A stretch of 64,000 bases of DNA, taken from Prostheceraeus crozeri. Lineage: Eukaryota > Platyhelminthes > Polycladida > Euryleptidae. The notes beneath the pieces are model-generated. The model did not search any database and was not told the DNA's origin. It saw only the letters and a program-made list of their open reading frames with translations. Within the stretch, counting starts at the first letter, position 1. The number at the start of each line of letters is the position of its first letter. Below are positions 1-10,700 of the stretch, in pieces. The translations under genes were made by a program, and so were the position numbers. The DNA lies in the NCBI GenBank assembly GCA_907163375.1, contig CAJQUW010007115.1, positions 62,001 to 126,000 on the forward strand, in the 5' to 3' direction.

Positions 1-400
1 TGGAGACGGTGATTGGGAGGTCTGAGAGGCCGCACACTAGGTTAATCTCCACGCAGTTTCGATCTCTGTAACTGTAACCGTTCGTAGTGAGAACTCTTTT
101 TTCAAAGGTCTTCTCTTCCACAAATTTCTCTCCATGGGAAGAAATGCAGGACGCCCTTTAAGTCAAGGCCTTAGCAACAGATCGACAAACTGACTTAGGA
201 TTCTCAGACTGTCGATTCAAGTAAAAGTTTGTATGTGCAGGGTTCCTGTAAACTCCAAAGGGTAAACCGCCATTGCCTCGTTCGATTGAAATGTCAAGAA
301 AAGAAATTGCACCTTAGACTTCCCTCTCCATCATGAGATGAATTGTAGGACGCAGATTGTTCAGCGTCTCGACAAACAAGGACAAGTCACTGTCCAGTTC
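1..400 (-). pseudogene. Penelope-like element reverse transcriptase, thumb/connection fragment
   Basis: Read on the minus strand, this stretch encodes the part of a Penelope-like reverse transcriptase that follows the catalytic motif. It starts near base 400 with ELDSDLSLFVETLNN, continues with ISFLDISIERG and VYRNPAHTNFYLN, and ends near RASCISSHGEKF and TTNGYSYRD. These match the usual order of this family: LPFLD motif, then VYRKPTHT motif, then an NGYP-like motif. In-frame stops interrupt it near 314 and 166, so it is a dead copy. The GIY-YIG endonuclease expected downstream would lie beyond the left edge. Its catalytic part lies next to it in the opposite orientation. The element sits in an intron of the host DHX9 gene. 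Confidence 0.75.
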
Positions 401-404
401 CCAC

Positions 405-476
405 CTCCTGGATTCGGTATGCAGACGACATACTGATGTTCTGGACACATTCAGACAGTGACTTGTCCTTATTCGT
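405..476 (+). pseudogene. Inverted Penelope-like RT palm fragment (YADD motif)
   Basis: About 70 bases on the plus strand encode WIRYADDILMFW followed by THSDSDLSLF, the catalytic YxDD motif of a Penelope-like reverse transcriptase. It lies head to head with the downstream RT part on the minus strand. The DSDLSLF segment occurs in both halves, at about 381-396 on the minus strand and 459-473 on the plus strand. This is the geometry of a 5' inversion formed during target-primed reverse transcription. Confidence 0.7.
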
Positions 477-1759
477 AAAGAATCATTAAGGAAGCCATTT
501 GGTCCAAGAAACTGGAGGGCGGAAATCGTGTGAAGCATGACATTGGTAATGCTTGGTGATAATAACATTTTGACTTTCATTACCTGTTTGGTTTGTTACC
601 TCTCTCCAGATTATTTTGGCCATTCGCTTACACACTCCTGTATTTTTCTTGACAGTGGTATTCCATTATTTCTTTTTTGCAAAAGAGTAACTCGCCTGTT
701 GTCTTTGACCTTTGTCTTTCTGCCATTCAAGTATTGTACTGATAACTTTTCAACTGTGTCTGATGCATGTCTGAACATATCATTGCATTGTCACTTTATC
801 TGAGGATGAGGCGCTATGCGCCCCTCGAAAGCACTTGTGTGACCAAAAGCAAAAGTCGATATTTGTAAGCTGCTTTTTCCGGATCGCCCTCCTGTAACAA
901 TGAATCACAACGATCCGTTATTCTCAACATGTGGTTATATATGCCTCGGCTCGAAGTTGAGTAAAAATTAAATCCCTAAAAATTAATAAGAAACATGGGC
1001 ATTTCAGGGCAATTTTGATGCCCTTTCAAAAGTCCTCGTACCGATGTCAACCCTGCGTAACATTCTTTTCACGGAGTTCCTTTCTATGTGCCGTGTTATA
1101 CGTCCTTTAAGATATCTGATTTATGTACAAATATTCACAACTTAGCGCAATCAGCCGACACGCATGAATATTTTTCCGTCAAAAAACCGTCCAATCAGCA
1201 AATTCTAATGAGTCAAACAAAAATTTTCGTCCTATTTTCATTTATTAATATACTAATGAGCATGGCATTTCAAATAGCTAAGTCATGGAAATATTGTAGC
1301 TTAGGTTCATCAAAAACCATACGAAATACTAAATCCAACCATACCAATTAAAATCTGAAGCATCGGCAGGATATCACTTTTTACACCATGAAGTAGTGGG
1401 CCGCGGGTGGGGCCTAATTTTTCGTGTTTCTTTGCATGAACCTCGTTATACAAAAATTATGAAAATCCCGGAGATCCTGAAATTCACGGATAACTTCAAG
1501 TCCAGTAACAAGCCACATCTAATGATTTATGAAAGAAATCAGTACTGCTGATGATTAAGTAGGACATAAATTATTCTATTTTCTAAATTTTAATATTCAA
1601 CACAAAATTTTAACCGAACATTGAGGAGCATACATTGCTCATGTAGTCATTGAGCTGTATCATGCCATGCTACAATAATAAAGAAAATAAAAGTGTATAA
1701 ATTTGAGTAAACATTTGAAATAACAGCTACGAAGGATAGAACTCATTAAGTTTTCAAAC
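477..1759. other. DHX9 intron sequence without recognised gene
   Basis: No convincing coding sequence is visible. Short open frames here show no domain. A hammerhead-like motif (CTGAGGA, GC-rich stem, GAAA) lies at 800-830 and may belong to the tail of a Penelope-like copy. The rest is AT-rich intronic DNA. Confidence 0.5.
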
Positions 1760-1899
1760 CTGTTATGGTCCGGCCCGACAGTTGTATATTTATAGTCGCA
1801 TTGCTGTTTCGTCATCTGTAAATATTGATGCAGTCGGGACTTCGAATTTTCCAGAGTCCAACCACCATGAATGTCCGCAGAAAAATCCACCTCTTCTGC
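1760..1899 (-). CDS. DHX9: DHX9 exon: start of second dsRNA-binding domain
   Basis: This 140-nt exon on the minus strand has an acceptor (TTTTTCAG) ending at 1900 and a weak donor (AACAG/GTTTGA) at 1760/1759. It encodes AEEVDFSADIHGGWTLENSK, then SRLHQYLQM, and ends VGPDHNR. The WTLENxKxRLxQY...YKYxxVGPDHNR pattern is the start of the second double-stranded-RNA-binding domain of DHX9, a nuclear ATP-dependent RNA helicase. The exon starts in phase 0, joining the preceding exon at 33043, and ends after two bases of an Arg codon. The next exon is outside the window. The donor GTTTGA is non-consensus beyond GT, so the exact 3' edge is less sure than the reading frame. Confidence 0.88.
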
Positions 1900-2415
1900 C
1901 TGAAAAACACATGCATTATTTGGGGAATTCGTAATTCTACGCGCAGCATCATGGAATAGGTATCCTTGTTATCATATTTTATGTTATACTATGTCATGTC
2001 TCAAAACACTCCCCACGGATCCCAAGATACTGCTGAATACAGTAACAAATTCAATTATTTGACTGGCTGCTAATAACTATTATTTAACAATTGCATGAAA
2101 ATCAAACCATACGATGGTGAAAAATGAAGTCAGAAAATAAGGCATTGTTATTTATAAATTTTTGTCGATAAAACGGCATGAAAGCGGTATAGTGGGAAGC
2201 TGGTAGGGCAATACAAGTATTCAAACACTCAAGCCCAAAATATTGATGCTGATGACCATTTGCTCTCATATATGTTTTCAAGTTCTAGCTTCAGGGTCAA
2301 TCATAGTGACCACCGCAAATTTTGAAAAATATCTTCAATGAATGGTGTTATGGTAATACCAATTAATGATAATGCTATTGTATACAGTAGATTTGCAAAA
2401 TTGTGCATTGTCTCA

Positions 2416-2421
2416 GTGAAG
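2416..2421. repeat. Polinton target-site duplication, left (GTGAAG)
   Basis: The six bases GTGAAG lie directly outside the left terminal repeat and recur at 22433-22438 outside the right one. Confidence 0.93.
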
Positions 2422-2735
2422 AGTAGTTAGTTTTGCGGACGCACTGATAGTGGATAGGTACCTGGATAGGAACATGTTACGAATTGCCAATGCGAACATG
2501 GATAGGAACATGTTTCGATCATGTAAATATGAACCGCGTTCCGATTGATAGCCGAATTGAGATCATACTTAATGATTCGGTACACTTATTTGTGTGTTGG
2601 GATCGGAACGGCTTGTTCCGAAATTGAATTAGAGTATGTGAATTAGAATAAGGATGCGAACATCTATTTCGGAACTTAAACAGATGTTTGTTTTGAGACT
2701 GCTTGCTCAAATGCGACAATTGTGACCATTATGAC
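2422..2735 (+). repeat. Polinton left terminal inverted repeat
   Basis: About 314 bp closely matching the reverse complement of 22096-22432. It contains several palindromic GGAACATGTT-type words. It lacks one unit of about 23 bp that is present in the right repeat. A small open frame here is mirrored in the other copy and is not taken as a gene. Confidence 0.93.
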
Positions 2736-2873
2736 TATAATGACAATTTTATTTATTTTCATAATGCGTTTACAGATCAGAAATTATGTTATGAATGTTC
2801 TATTATTTGCTAATCAGAATCCCATTTACAGAATTTGTGAAATAAAAACAAGAGGTTTACAATGTAAGTGTAA

Positions 2874-3167
2874 TTAACCATAAAAAATGAAAGAAGGTAA
2901 GTCACGTCCCTCGGGGGACTCCGTTAACTTCAAGAAGTCCTCGGCCCATTCGAGGAATGTTGCATTGTTTGTGAAGTCGTGTTCACACTCGTGTATAGGA
3001 CACTTCGCCGACAGTCCTTTTCTCCTTTGGAGTGCTGTCACTGTTAAAGTCTTCCAGAGTTCCACTTTGCATCCGCAACACAAATTTACCTTCGCATCCA
3101 ACGCTCCACCCATAATTACTTGGCTTTCATTGTGGTAACAGAACAGTTGTTTCTGGGTACTCATCAT
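2874..3167 (-). CDS. Small Cys-containing Polinton protein of unknown function
   Basis: A 97-aa frame starts with MMSTQKQLF and has a Cys cluster (CCGC) near residues 30-34, plus CPIHECEH near 56-63. No family is recognised. It is the outermost gene of the left arm. Support for reality is a TATA box (TATATAAAG, minus strand, 3245-3253) about 80 bases upstream of the ATG, in a short intergenic region shared with a divergent gene on the plus strand. A minus-strand start at 3164 (second Met) is equally possible. Confidence 0.5.
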   Translation of the reverse strand: MMSTQKQLFCYHNESQVIMGGALDAKVNLCCGCKVELWKTLTVTALQRRKGLSAKCPIHECEHDFTNNATFLEWAEDFLKLTESPEGRDLPSFIFYG

Positions 3168-3244
3168 GAAGTAGATTCGTAATAGATTCTTAATGTCTAC
3201 TCAAGTCACGAGGATTAGCACTGGCTTAATTGGAACATTGACAT

Positions 3245-3253
3245 CTTTATATA
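3245..3253 (-). promoter_or_regulatory. TATA box for the 2874-3167 gene
   Basis: Minus-strand TATATAAAG, about 80 bases upstream of the ATG at 3167. It is one half of a divergent promoter pair with the plus-strand box at 3315. Confidence 0.6.
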
Positions 3254-3314
3254 TCCCTTTAGGGAAAATCGGAACCTCTCTGATTGGCTGTTGGGAATTT
3301 CTTTGTTTAAAAAG

Positions 3315-3322
3315 TATATAAG
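3315..3322 (+). promoter_or_regulatory. TATA box for the 3415 gene
   Basis: TATATAAG at 3315-3322, about 95 bases upstream of the ATG at 3415. It is back to back with the minus-strand box at 3245-3253, 61 bases away. Confidence 0.6.
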
Positions 3323-3414
3323 TCCTAGCTGTGTACCAATTCTCATCAAAGGTTCTAATCCTCAAGTACCATATTATCAGCTATCTTATCTATATTATTC
3401 TAATCACATTGAAA

Positions 3415-3769
3415 ATGGAACGCATCACAGCACCTCCCACTTCTCCTGTTGAAAGGACGGAATCGCCATGCGAACCCAGAGTGTTAGTAAGAGGACCTGT
3501 AACTCCTGATCTAGAATCATCAGAAGATGAAAGCGTGTTTTTAAGGAGTGTCATCGAAACATCGGTGGAAGCTCTTATAACAGGTCAAGACATGTAGTGG
3601 AAGTCAGGTTCGAAATGCTCCACGAAAAACAAACACGAAGCGGATATGTGTGCGATTAGAGCCGGAAGAAAAGAATTTGACAACTGCGCTGGAGTTCAGC
3701 ATAATGGATCCAGCCACGCCTCGCCGCTGCCCTGGTGCCCCCAAAAAGAAGAGTATGTGTTCGAGTTGA
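3415..3769 (+). pseudogene. Small Polinton protein, acidic N-part and basic C-part, frameshifted
   Basis: The frame from ATG 3415 (MERITAPPTSP) is Pro-rich and then acidic (DLESSEDESVF), and ends at a stop at 3595-3597. A different frame (+1) is open from 3581 to a stop at 3767-3769 and reads as protein-like: a Lys/Arg-rich stretch, RICVRLEPEEKN, and a terminal PRRCPGAPKKK. The two halves probably belong to one gene of about 115 residues split by a one-base change near 3581-3594; a short intron is less likely because no splice pair is evident. The function is unknown. The basic tail could be a nuclear localisation signal. Confidence 0.5.
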
Positions 3770-4122
3770 CCTGAAGAGACTGATTTCTTTCCCCAATATT
3801 GACAATATGTAATTTTTTATCTTTAATAACACTTACATAAATGAACAATCTTGTTTTATAATTTCACAAATCGAATTTCTGATAGGATTTGAATGGGAAC
3901 TGGGGATAGATATATTCATCTCTGAAATAGTTACCTATAAGTATTCCTAAGTTTAATATTTCTAAGATATATATTTCAATTCACTTGTTTGAGACTTTGA
4001 AACAGCACCGAACATACTAGAACAAATTTGAAATGAATATTAATGTGTAATTCAAATGATAGTCAAATTGGATGAAAGTTTGAATAGATTTACAGTGTTT
4101 TTCGAATCCTTTTTTCACCCTA

Positions 4123-4231
4123 GGATGATATCATACATATTGCATACAATACATCATTAGCTAGAGAATGAAAAGACCTTTCTAATGATATAAGGTATGT
4201 ACCCATTCGATGAAAAAATCCATGTTGCATG
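4123..4231. repeat. Direct repeat, copy 1 (about 110 bp)
   Basis: Starts GGATGATATCATACATATTG and contains GCATACAATACATCATT, AATGAAAAGA and GATGAAAAAATC. The same ordered words recur 125 bases downstream. Confidence 0.75.
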
Positions 4232-4247
4232 TTGTATAGCTGCTTCG

Positions 4248-4357
4248 GATGGTGTCATACATGTTGCATACAATACATCATTGGAATCAGAATGAAAAGA
4301 GCTTTCGAATAATATAACATATGTAGCTATTCAATGAAAAAATCTTTGTTGTATGCA
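4248..4357. repeat. Direct repeat, copy 2 (about 110 bp)
   Basis: Starts GGATGGTGTCATACATGTTG and matches copy 1 along its length with scattered substitutions. The spacer is about 16 bases. Confidence 0.75.
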
Positions 4358-5025
4358 GGTGTATGCAACTGGAAAAATTCTAAGTTTTTCTCAAAAATAA
4401 CTATGTTTTCAAGTTTTTAAAATTTTCAAAGTTAAAGTTTGACCACTCGAAATGACCATAATGTATAAACTTCCACATGAACTTGACCTTGACCTTCATA
4501 CACTCCATACACGGCGGGGGGGGGGCCTCAAAATTTCTCGGGCGCTTCGCGCACTCGAAAATTTATTTACCCATGGGCTCCGGGTGCCATAGCTATTCTT
4601 TTTTGCATAACTAAAACCCAACCCTAACCCTAGGTGCTTTTAAATTTAAATTTGGCGCGAAATTTGATTTTCGATTTTTGCGCGTTTTATGATACAGTCT
4701 GGATTTAGCTGCTTAAAACTTAGTGACTTTTTCATTGTTATTTGACTTAAGATGATAATTCAAATTATATGAAATCCTCAACTTAAATAAAAATTTTTTA
4801 AATGTTTAGAACTGCAGGGAATCCATCGTCATCACATGTTAATTGGTTTAACTTCGCGGTTACATGTACCACTCTAGCATCAAAGACTTTGATGGCACTT
4901 TTCTATTTCATCATTAAAATATATCAGCTGTTTAGTTTTGTTTGAATTCAACAGTTTGTTTTTCTATACTAATGTGATGTTATGATGTCATCCGGTCTTT
5001 GTTCATGGTTCCTTTGTTAGATTCA

Positions 5026-5034
5026 TATATAAAG
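5026..5034 (+). promoter_or_regulatory. TATA box of the seven-exon gene
   Basis: TATATAAAG, followed about 30 bases later by the likely transcription start and a short non-coding first exon ending at the donor GTGAGT at 5132. Confidence 0.6.
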
Positions 5035-5055
5035 AAATTGTAGAGCTCCGTTCTT

Positions 5056-7598
5056 CACTCATTTTTGAATTATTCTGTGTGCATAGCAGACCTCGTTCTC
5101 CGTCTCATCGATTTATAACTGCAATTCTGAAGTGAGTTCTACATTCTTCTATTCACTACTTTACATAGTTTGGGAGTAGGAACATTACTAAGTTCTTATA
5201 ACCAGATAGTTTAAAACATGTGGCCGGATCTTAAGTTAGGAACACTATATGTTATATTATTAAACAGAATTATTAATTTTCATAATTAATTATAGCATTT
5301 TTAAAACCTATAAAGCACACAAGCTTATATGATGAAGTGTTTAAATAAAGATAAACATTTCAAAGTGTGCTTCAAATTTGTAAATAATTCAGATGCTAAT
5401 TTTGTTTATAAAGTGATAGTCCGTGGACCATTTACAAATTGAAAGTTGTTTAACCAAAGTCAGAAATGTTTATCTTTTTTAAAACATCAGTTTCGTTTCT
5501 ATGATTTCATTTCGAAATAAAATAATAATACATCAGCTGATTTCAATTTCATGTTCATATGTAAGCAACCCTTTTCAAGATAAATTCAACATTTCGACTT
5601 TCGGTTTCTATCTCGAAAAATATATATCTCTGTCAGGAAATTAATGACTGTAGAATTACTTTCCAATATTTATGCAATAGTTACTTAAATGAGTTCGTAT
5701 TTGCTAACAGACAATGTAATGACAAAGGTTTTCCATGACTTACAGAAATGGTTCGTCATGCAAGCATTGCACGCCAACGATTAATTTTCCACTACTGTGA
5801 AACTTGCAAACAACCGGTGCGACATGCCAACAAGAGTGGCCATAAAGACTGTAAATTCAGGGAGGGCTGCACTTATGTCTACTGCCTCACCTGCAGAGCC
5901 TACGTGCGAAGCACAGAAATGGGCAACGAAGAAAAGTCTAAAGCCTTTATCATCCGGCATGCATCCTGTGCGCAGGAGAATGGCAGGGGTGGACGTAACC
6001 TAACATCGAAAGCTGAAAAAAAATTGGCTAGACTGTTCGCGGAGGACGATAGGGCTGCAGAAGGAGTTCTTAGTCAATGCGCCGAACCCTAAAAACCCCC
6101 CACAAAAAGAAAATTCAAATCAAGAGAATTCCTGGACAGTGACTCTTCACCAAGTGATTTAGAGGTGAGTACTGATAACTGCACATGCTAAATTTAAAAT
6201 AAAAAATGAATAATGTTAAGAACATTTGTTTCGCTATGCATGAAGTAAATTTAACTTTTAAAAACATTTCAGTTTGAGAGGTCTTCAGCGAAGAAAAAGA
6301 CTGTTGTCAAAAAGTTGCCTCAAGTGAGAAATGTAAGTCATGTTGATAAAAATTAATCACCTTTGATGTAAAATAATATGTTATTTCTCTTTACAGCTGT
6401 TTAAAATTCTGCCACCGGTACCCAAGATGAGTGCGGTAGAAGAAACAAGTACCCCACGTCCCGTAAGTACAGTTGTTATAGTCGTTATTATAAGTTCCTC
6501 TCACCACTTCTTAATGTATCATACATAATCCATTTGCTCAATTATCCTTCTATCATTTTCTACCGTTTCAGGTAATGAGATCCTTATCCCTGAAAAAGTC
6601 CAGGGTTAATAGCGTCGCCTCAACACCTGCGACTACCACTTCCGTTGAGGACAATGAGGAGCGTCCCTACACGATACGGGAAACCTCATCCGATGAGAGG
6701 GAAGATTGAGACGAGAGTAGTGACTCGTCCTCTTCAACATCGACCACATCGTCACCCACATCTTCTGATGAGGATGAAGCAAGGCATTCCCTTGTAAGTA
6801 CCGAACTTAATAATAATTGCATAACATAATTAATGACTAAATCTCATGATTTCTCTTGATAAATGCTGTTCTAAAATTATAACAGTGATATCTATTTTCA
6901 AAATAATTCGATTCAGGACAATTTTTCACCGATGGCTCCTGAGGTACGATTTTCACAAATTTTGTTAGAACTGTAGTGCTCTATCCTCATTATAAGGACA
7001 TATAGATAGTAAACAATTATTTCTTTTCATTTCAGGATATGTGTGATTTCACATCACAAGAAATCTCCTTCTCCCAGATCCGTGCGTCGCCAAATTGCAG
7101 CGTTCGGCTGCCCCTTACACCGATCCTTCAATATCGAACTCCGGTCCCCCTTCCTGATCCTGCTCCTGCTACAGTCCCTGTTACTGCTCCCGTTCCTGCT
7201 CAGTCCCTGTCCCTGCTCCAGTCTTTGTTCCTGCTCCTTTACAATACAATGTCGACCTAGATGATACGTCCGAGAATGATGAGCGGCTAGAGGAGAAGTT
7301 GAAACTGTGCCAGCAACGCCTGAGGATGGCTGAGGAGAGAGAAAGTAAGCTCAGGGAGGAGAATAGTGGTTTGATTGTGTCCGTTAGAAATTTAGCACAG
7401 TCAAACCTACTTTTGTCCTCCTCTGTAGCCAGAGGTAGTCGTCAGTTCGAGCGTGAGACGCTTATGCATTTGGTGTTTCGTTATGGGGACATCACAAGAG
7501 TCAAGCTGTCTCGCATGGAGGACACGGCCGACTGCTGTGAGCAGTGCCACCATGTCAAACTGTCCCACAGCGACATGGTTAAGTGTCAGAAAATGTAA
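5056..7598 (+). pseudogene. Seven-exon Cys-rich/coiled-coil gene inside the Polinton, with breaks
   Basis: Consensus splice sites define exon 1 (5'UTR, to 5131) and exons 5746-6164, 6273-6332, 6397-6462, 6572-6793, 6917-6943 and 7036-7598. The four small internal coding exons are 60, 66, 222 and 27 nt, all multiples of three, so every coding intron is phase 0. The coding start is 5748. The N-part is Cys/His-rich (YCETCKQPVRH near residue 17, YVYCLTCRAYV near 43) and looks zinc-binding. The middle is Ser/acidic/basic, then a Pro-Val-Ala repeat near 7140-7240, a Glu/Lys/Leu-rich probable coiled coil (about 7270-7400) and CCEQCHH near the end. The frame is interrupted by TAA at 6090-6092, TGA at 6707-6709 and frame changes near 7100-7200. 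No family is recognised. It could be an intron-bearing viral gene or a captured host gene. Confidence 0.6.
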
Positions 7599-7729
7599 AC
7601 TTTTTACTTTTACTTTTTGACTTTAAATGGAAAAAGAAATTGTTACAAGTCCTGTCTTCCTATTTCATCGTAGATTGGAACAAATGTCATTGGCTAGTAA
7701 TCGTTGTGACGTCATAGGATGACAAAAAA

Positions 7730-7739
7730 TATATATAGG
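7730..7739 (+). promoter_or_regulatory. TATA box of the polymerase gene
   Basis: TATATATAGG, 36-45 bases upstream of the ATG at 7775, which starts the zinc-finger N-terminus of the polymerase gene. Confidence 0.55.
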
Positions 7740-7774
7740 CCGCAAAAATTATAATCCTCACCAGTTTAATAAAC

Positions 7775-10700
7775 ATGGTTATCTGTTCTAAATGTGGAAA
7801 ATCGTTTACTCTTAATAGTAATTTGCAACGCCATGAAAAGTTTTGTAAGTTAGGAAAACTTATCAGTGTAGAAAGTGTCCATATGAAACGAAACGGCAGG
7901 ATAATCTAAAGCGACACAATCTAGTCTGTGATAAGCAACCAAGTAATTGTAATTTAAATTCAAATCCTCCAAGCATGTCAGCTAATTATAGTCAAATACC
8001 CGAATCTAGTACTGCTGAATCAACGTCTAGATATATACCAATCAGCGCTTCAAATAATAATTTGATCTTTATGCAATGCTGCTCCCGCTGTGGTAAAACG
8101 TATAATTCTATAAGCCAATTCCGTCAGCATATGAATATGCATAATACAAATAGTGAGATGAATATTCAAAAAAATCATGGAACTGTAAGTCTCAGCGAAA
8201 GCGCGCTCAACCGTCATGCTCGTGCATACGACATCACACCATCAGCACACACAGTAGATATAACTTCCTTTTTATTAAGTATGCGATCTATATTAGAGAA
8301 CTTAGTGTCAAACCTTCTAGAAAATTTTCAACTACGTGGTCGTCTGGTAGCACAAATTCGTTATGTGCGATCAAATCCTCAGGAAGATGAAACGTTTCTC
8401 GCACACTTTACTTCATCATCCACAAACTATATTTATGACTATGATACATGGTTCCAAGATAACTTAAATAGTCTCTCAAGTCATATTGAAGCTTTTGCAA
8501 ACAAGGGTAGCAATTGGGTTATTGATGAAATACTAAATATAGAATTCAATGTTATTACTAGTCCATTACTTTCTGGTGGAGAAGTATTTAATCTACCAAA
8601 GAGTCTGAAAGATTCGAAGGCTGTAATCAATGTACATTCAAATGCAAATAACTGTTTCTTGTATTCAGTTCTATCAATGCTACATTACAATGATGTATCA
8701 TATTCTAGGAATGAGATAAAATCATGTAAATGGACATCAAAGATATTCCTAAGTTTGAGAAAAATAATGACATTAAAATCAACATTCACCTTTACGAAAA
8801 AGGACTAAAAGATGTTCGATATAGCAGCAACTTTATTGGTAAACGAACTGTGAATATACTACTAATTATAAACAATGAACGTGCACACTATTGTGGAATC
8901 AGAAAACTATCAAGATTATATAGAAAAATAAATAGAAGATACAAACATTTCTGCGATCGATGTACCCAATCGTTTACATATAAGACAACTTTGGAGCGAC
9001 ATTATCAATTTTGTGTTCGTGGAAAGGCACAAATAGGAAGAATGCCTAAACAACTAGAGGTAAGCACAAGTAGCATGGAATATCAATTAAGTCCTCTTTT
9101 AGTTGTTTATGCAGATATAGAGTGCTACATCGATAATAAAGTACACAAACTGGCAGCTGTTGGTGTTTATCATGTTTGGCATAAAGCTCTCCAGTCCAGA
9201 TTTGAAAACAAATATTATGTCTTCAAAGGAGAGAATTGTATTATGGACTTCTTGGATCATCTAGAAAATATAGCTAAAAATTATATGATGATCAGCGTGC
9301 AATAAGCCGGCAACCAATGTCTCTTTCTTCTGATGAAGAAGAAAAACATAAAAATGTAAAAAAATTGTAATAAATGTAAAGCTGCATTCAGTGATGATTG
9401 CATAAAAGAGATCACGACCATTTAACAGGAAGATATAGACAAACAATATGCAGTAAATGCAATCTTCGATTAAAACTAAATAGGCGGGAACTACCCATCT
9501 TCTTCCACAATTTTAAGAATTATGATAGTCATATCGTTTGCTATAAAGCAATTGGAAAGAAGAAGTCATGGAAATTGGAAGTAGTAGCAGCAACAGCTGA
9601 AAAGTATATAACTCTATCCGCCAGCGTCCCTGTGAACGAATAAAAAGGAAGAACAATCTACTTCAAGTTAAAATTCTTAGATTCTTATCAATATTTAAGT
9701 GCATCATTGAGTGAGTTAGCAAGAGGATTGCAAGTTTATGAACATGTAGAAAAACTAAGAAATGAATTTCCCCTGTTAACAGATGATATTCTTTATCAAA
9801 AGGGAGTGTTTCCCTACTGTTATTTCAAAAGTCTAAATACATTGTCAGAAAAATGCCTGCCACCACAATGTGAATTTTATAATGATCTTACTCGTGAACA
9901 TTGTTCAGATGAAGAATATGAGCACGCTAGTAATGCGTGGCTTGCTTTCAATTGTAACAATTTTGGTGATTACATGCTTGCATATTTGAAACTGGATGTA
10001 TTATTACTGGCAGACATTTTTGAAGTTTTAAGGTCACTAAGTCAAAGTGAAGATGAAGTAGATCCTGTCGATTTCGTTAGCCTTCCACAACTTAGCTTTA
10101 AATTTGACGTCTAATGATCCTCCACATTACATACAAGATGGAAGTATGTATAATCTCTTCAAAGGGGAATAAGGGGTGGAATGACTTTTACGAACATTCA
10201 CAGAGCACGTGCACGCATTTCGGAATTAGAAAATGATACAAATGAAAGTTGTCACTTATCTTACATTGATGTCAATAACCTTTACGGTTCTTCGCTCAGT
10301 AAGAGTCTACCACATTCAAATTTTAAATGGTTGAATGATAGTGAAGAAGCTATTTTCTTAACGAAGAAAATATACAAGCTATCGATGATGATGGTAAAAT
10401 TGGCTATATTTTTGATTTGAACTTGGAATATCCTGCAAACATACATGATGACACTGCCGATTTCCCATTAGCGCCAGAGATGCAGACCGTAGAGCAAAAT
10501 ATGTTTTCAACTTATATGAAGGATTTACATAGGAAAATAAGACCAGACACTAAATTCAGTTCAACTAAAAAACTCTTGCTTCATCAATTCAATAGGGAAA
10601 ATTATGTTGTACACTGTTCAATATTATAATTTTATTTATCCATGGGTATGAAAATCACAGAAATTCACAACGGTATAAAGTTCACACAAAAAGCCATGGT

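Larger units (their letters stand above)
3770..5020. other. Polinton stretch without recognised gene
   Basis: No open frame with coding character is visible. It holds a pair of direct repeats (4123-4231, 4248-4357), a G9 run near 4516 and two telomere-like CCCTAA words near 4620. The strong AT richness suggests non-coding or decayed sequence. Confidence 0.5.

Noticed and set aside
2519..2719. 66-aa open frame in the left terminal repeat, mirrored at 22111-22311
   Set aside because: It arises from the inverted repeat itself and has no codon or domain signal; two copies in opposite orientation are expected for a terminal repeat.
2422..2735. A functional p53 response element in the terminal repeat
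   Set aside because: Single decamers fit, but the spacing between good half sites (about 14 bases) exceeds the usual limit and the words are generic palindromes; kept only as a note.
3700..3769. Resemblance of PRRCPGAPKKK to the C-terminal motif of plant cyclin-kinase inhibitors
   Set aside because: Too short and basic to be meaningful, and the organism is an animal.
4616..4632. Telomere-like CCCTAA words
   Set aside because: Only two units; no array and no other sign of a telomeric insertion.
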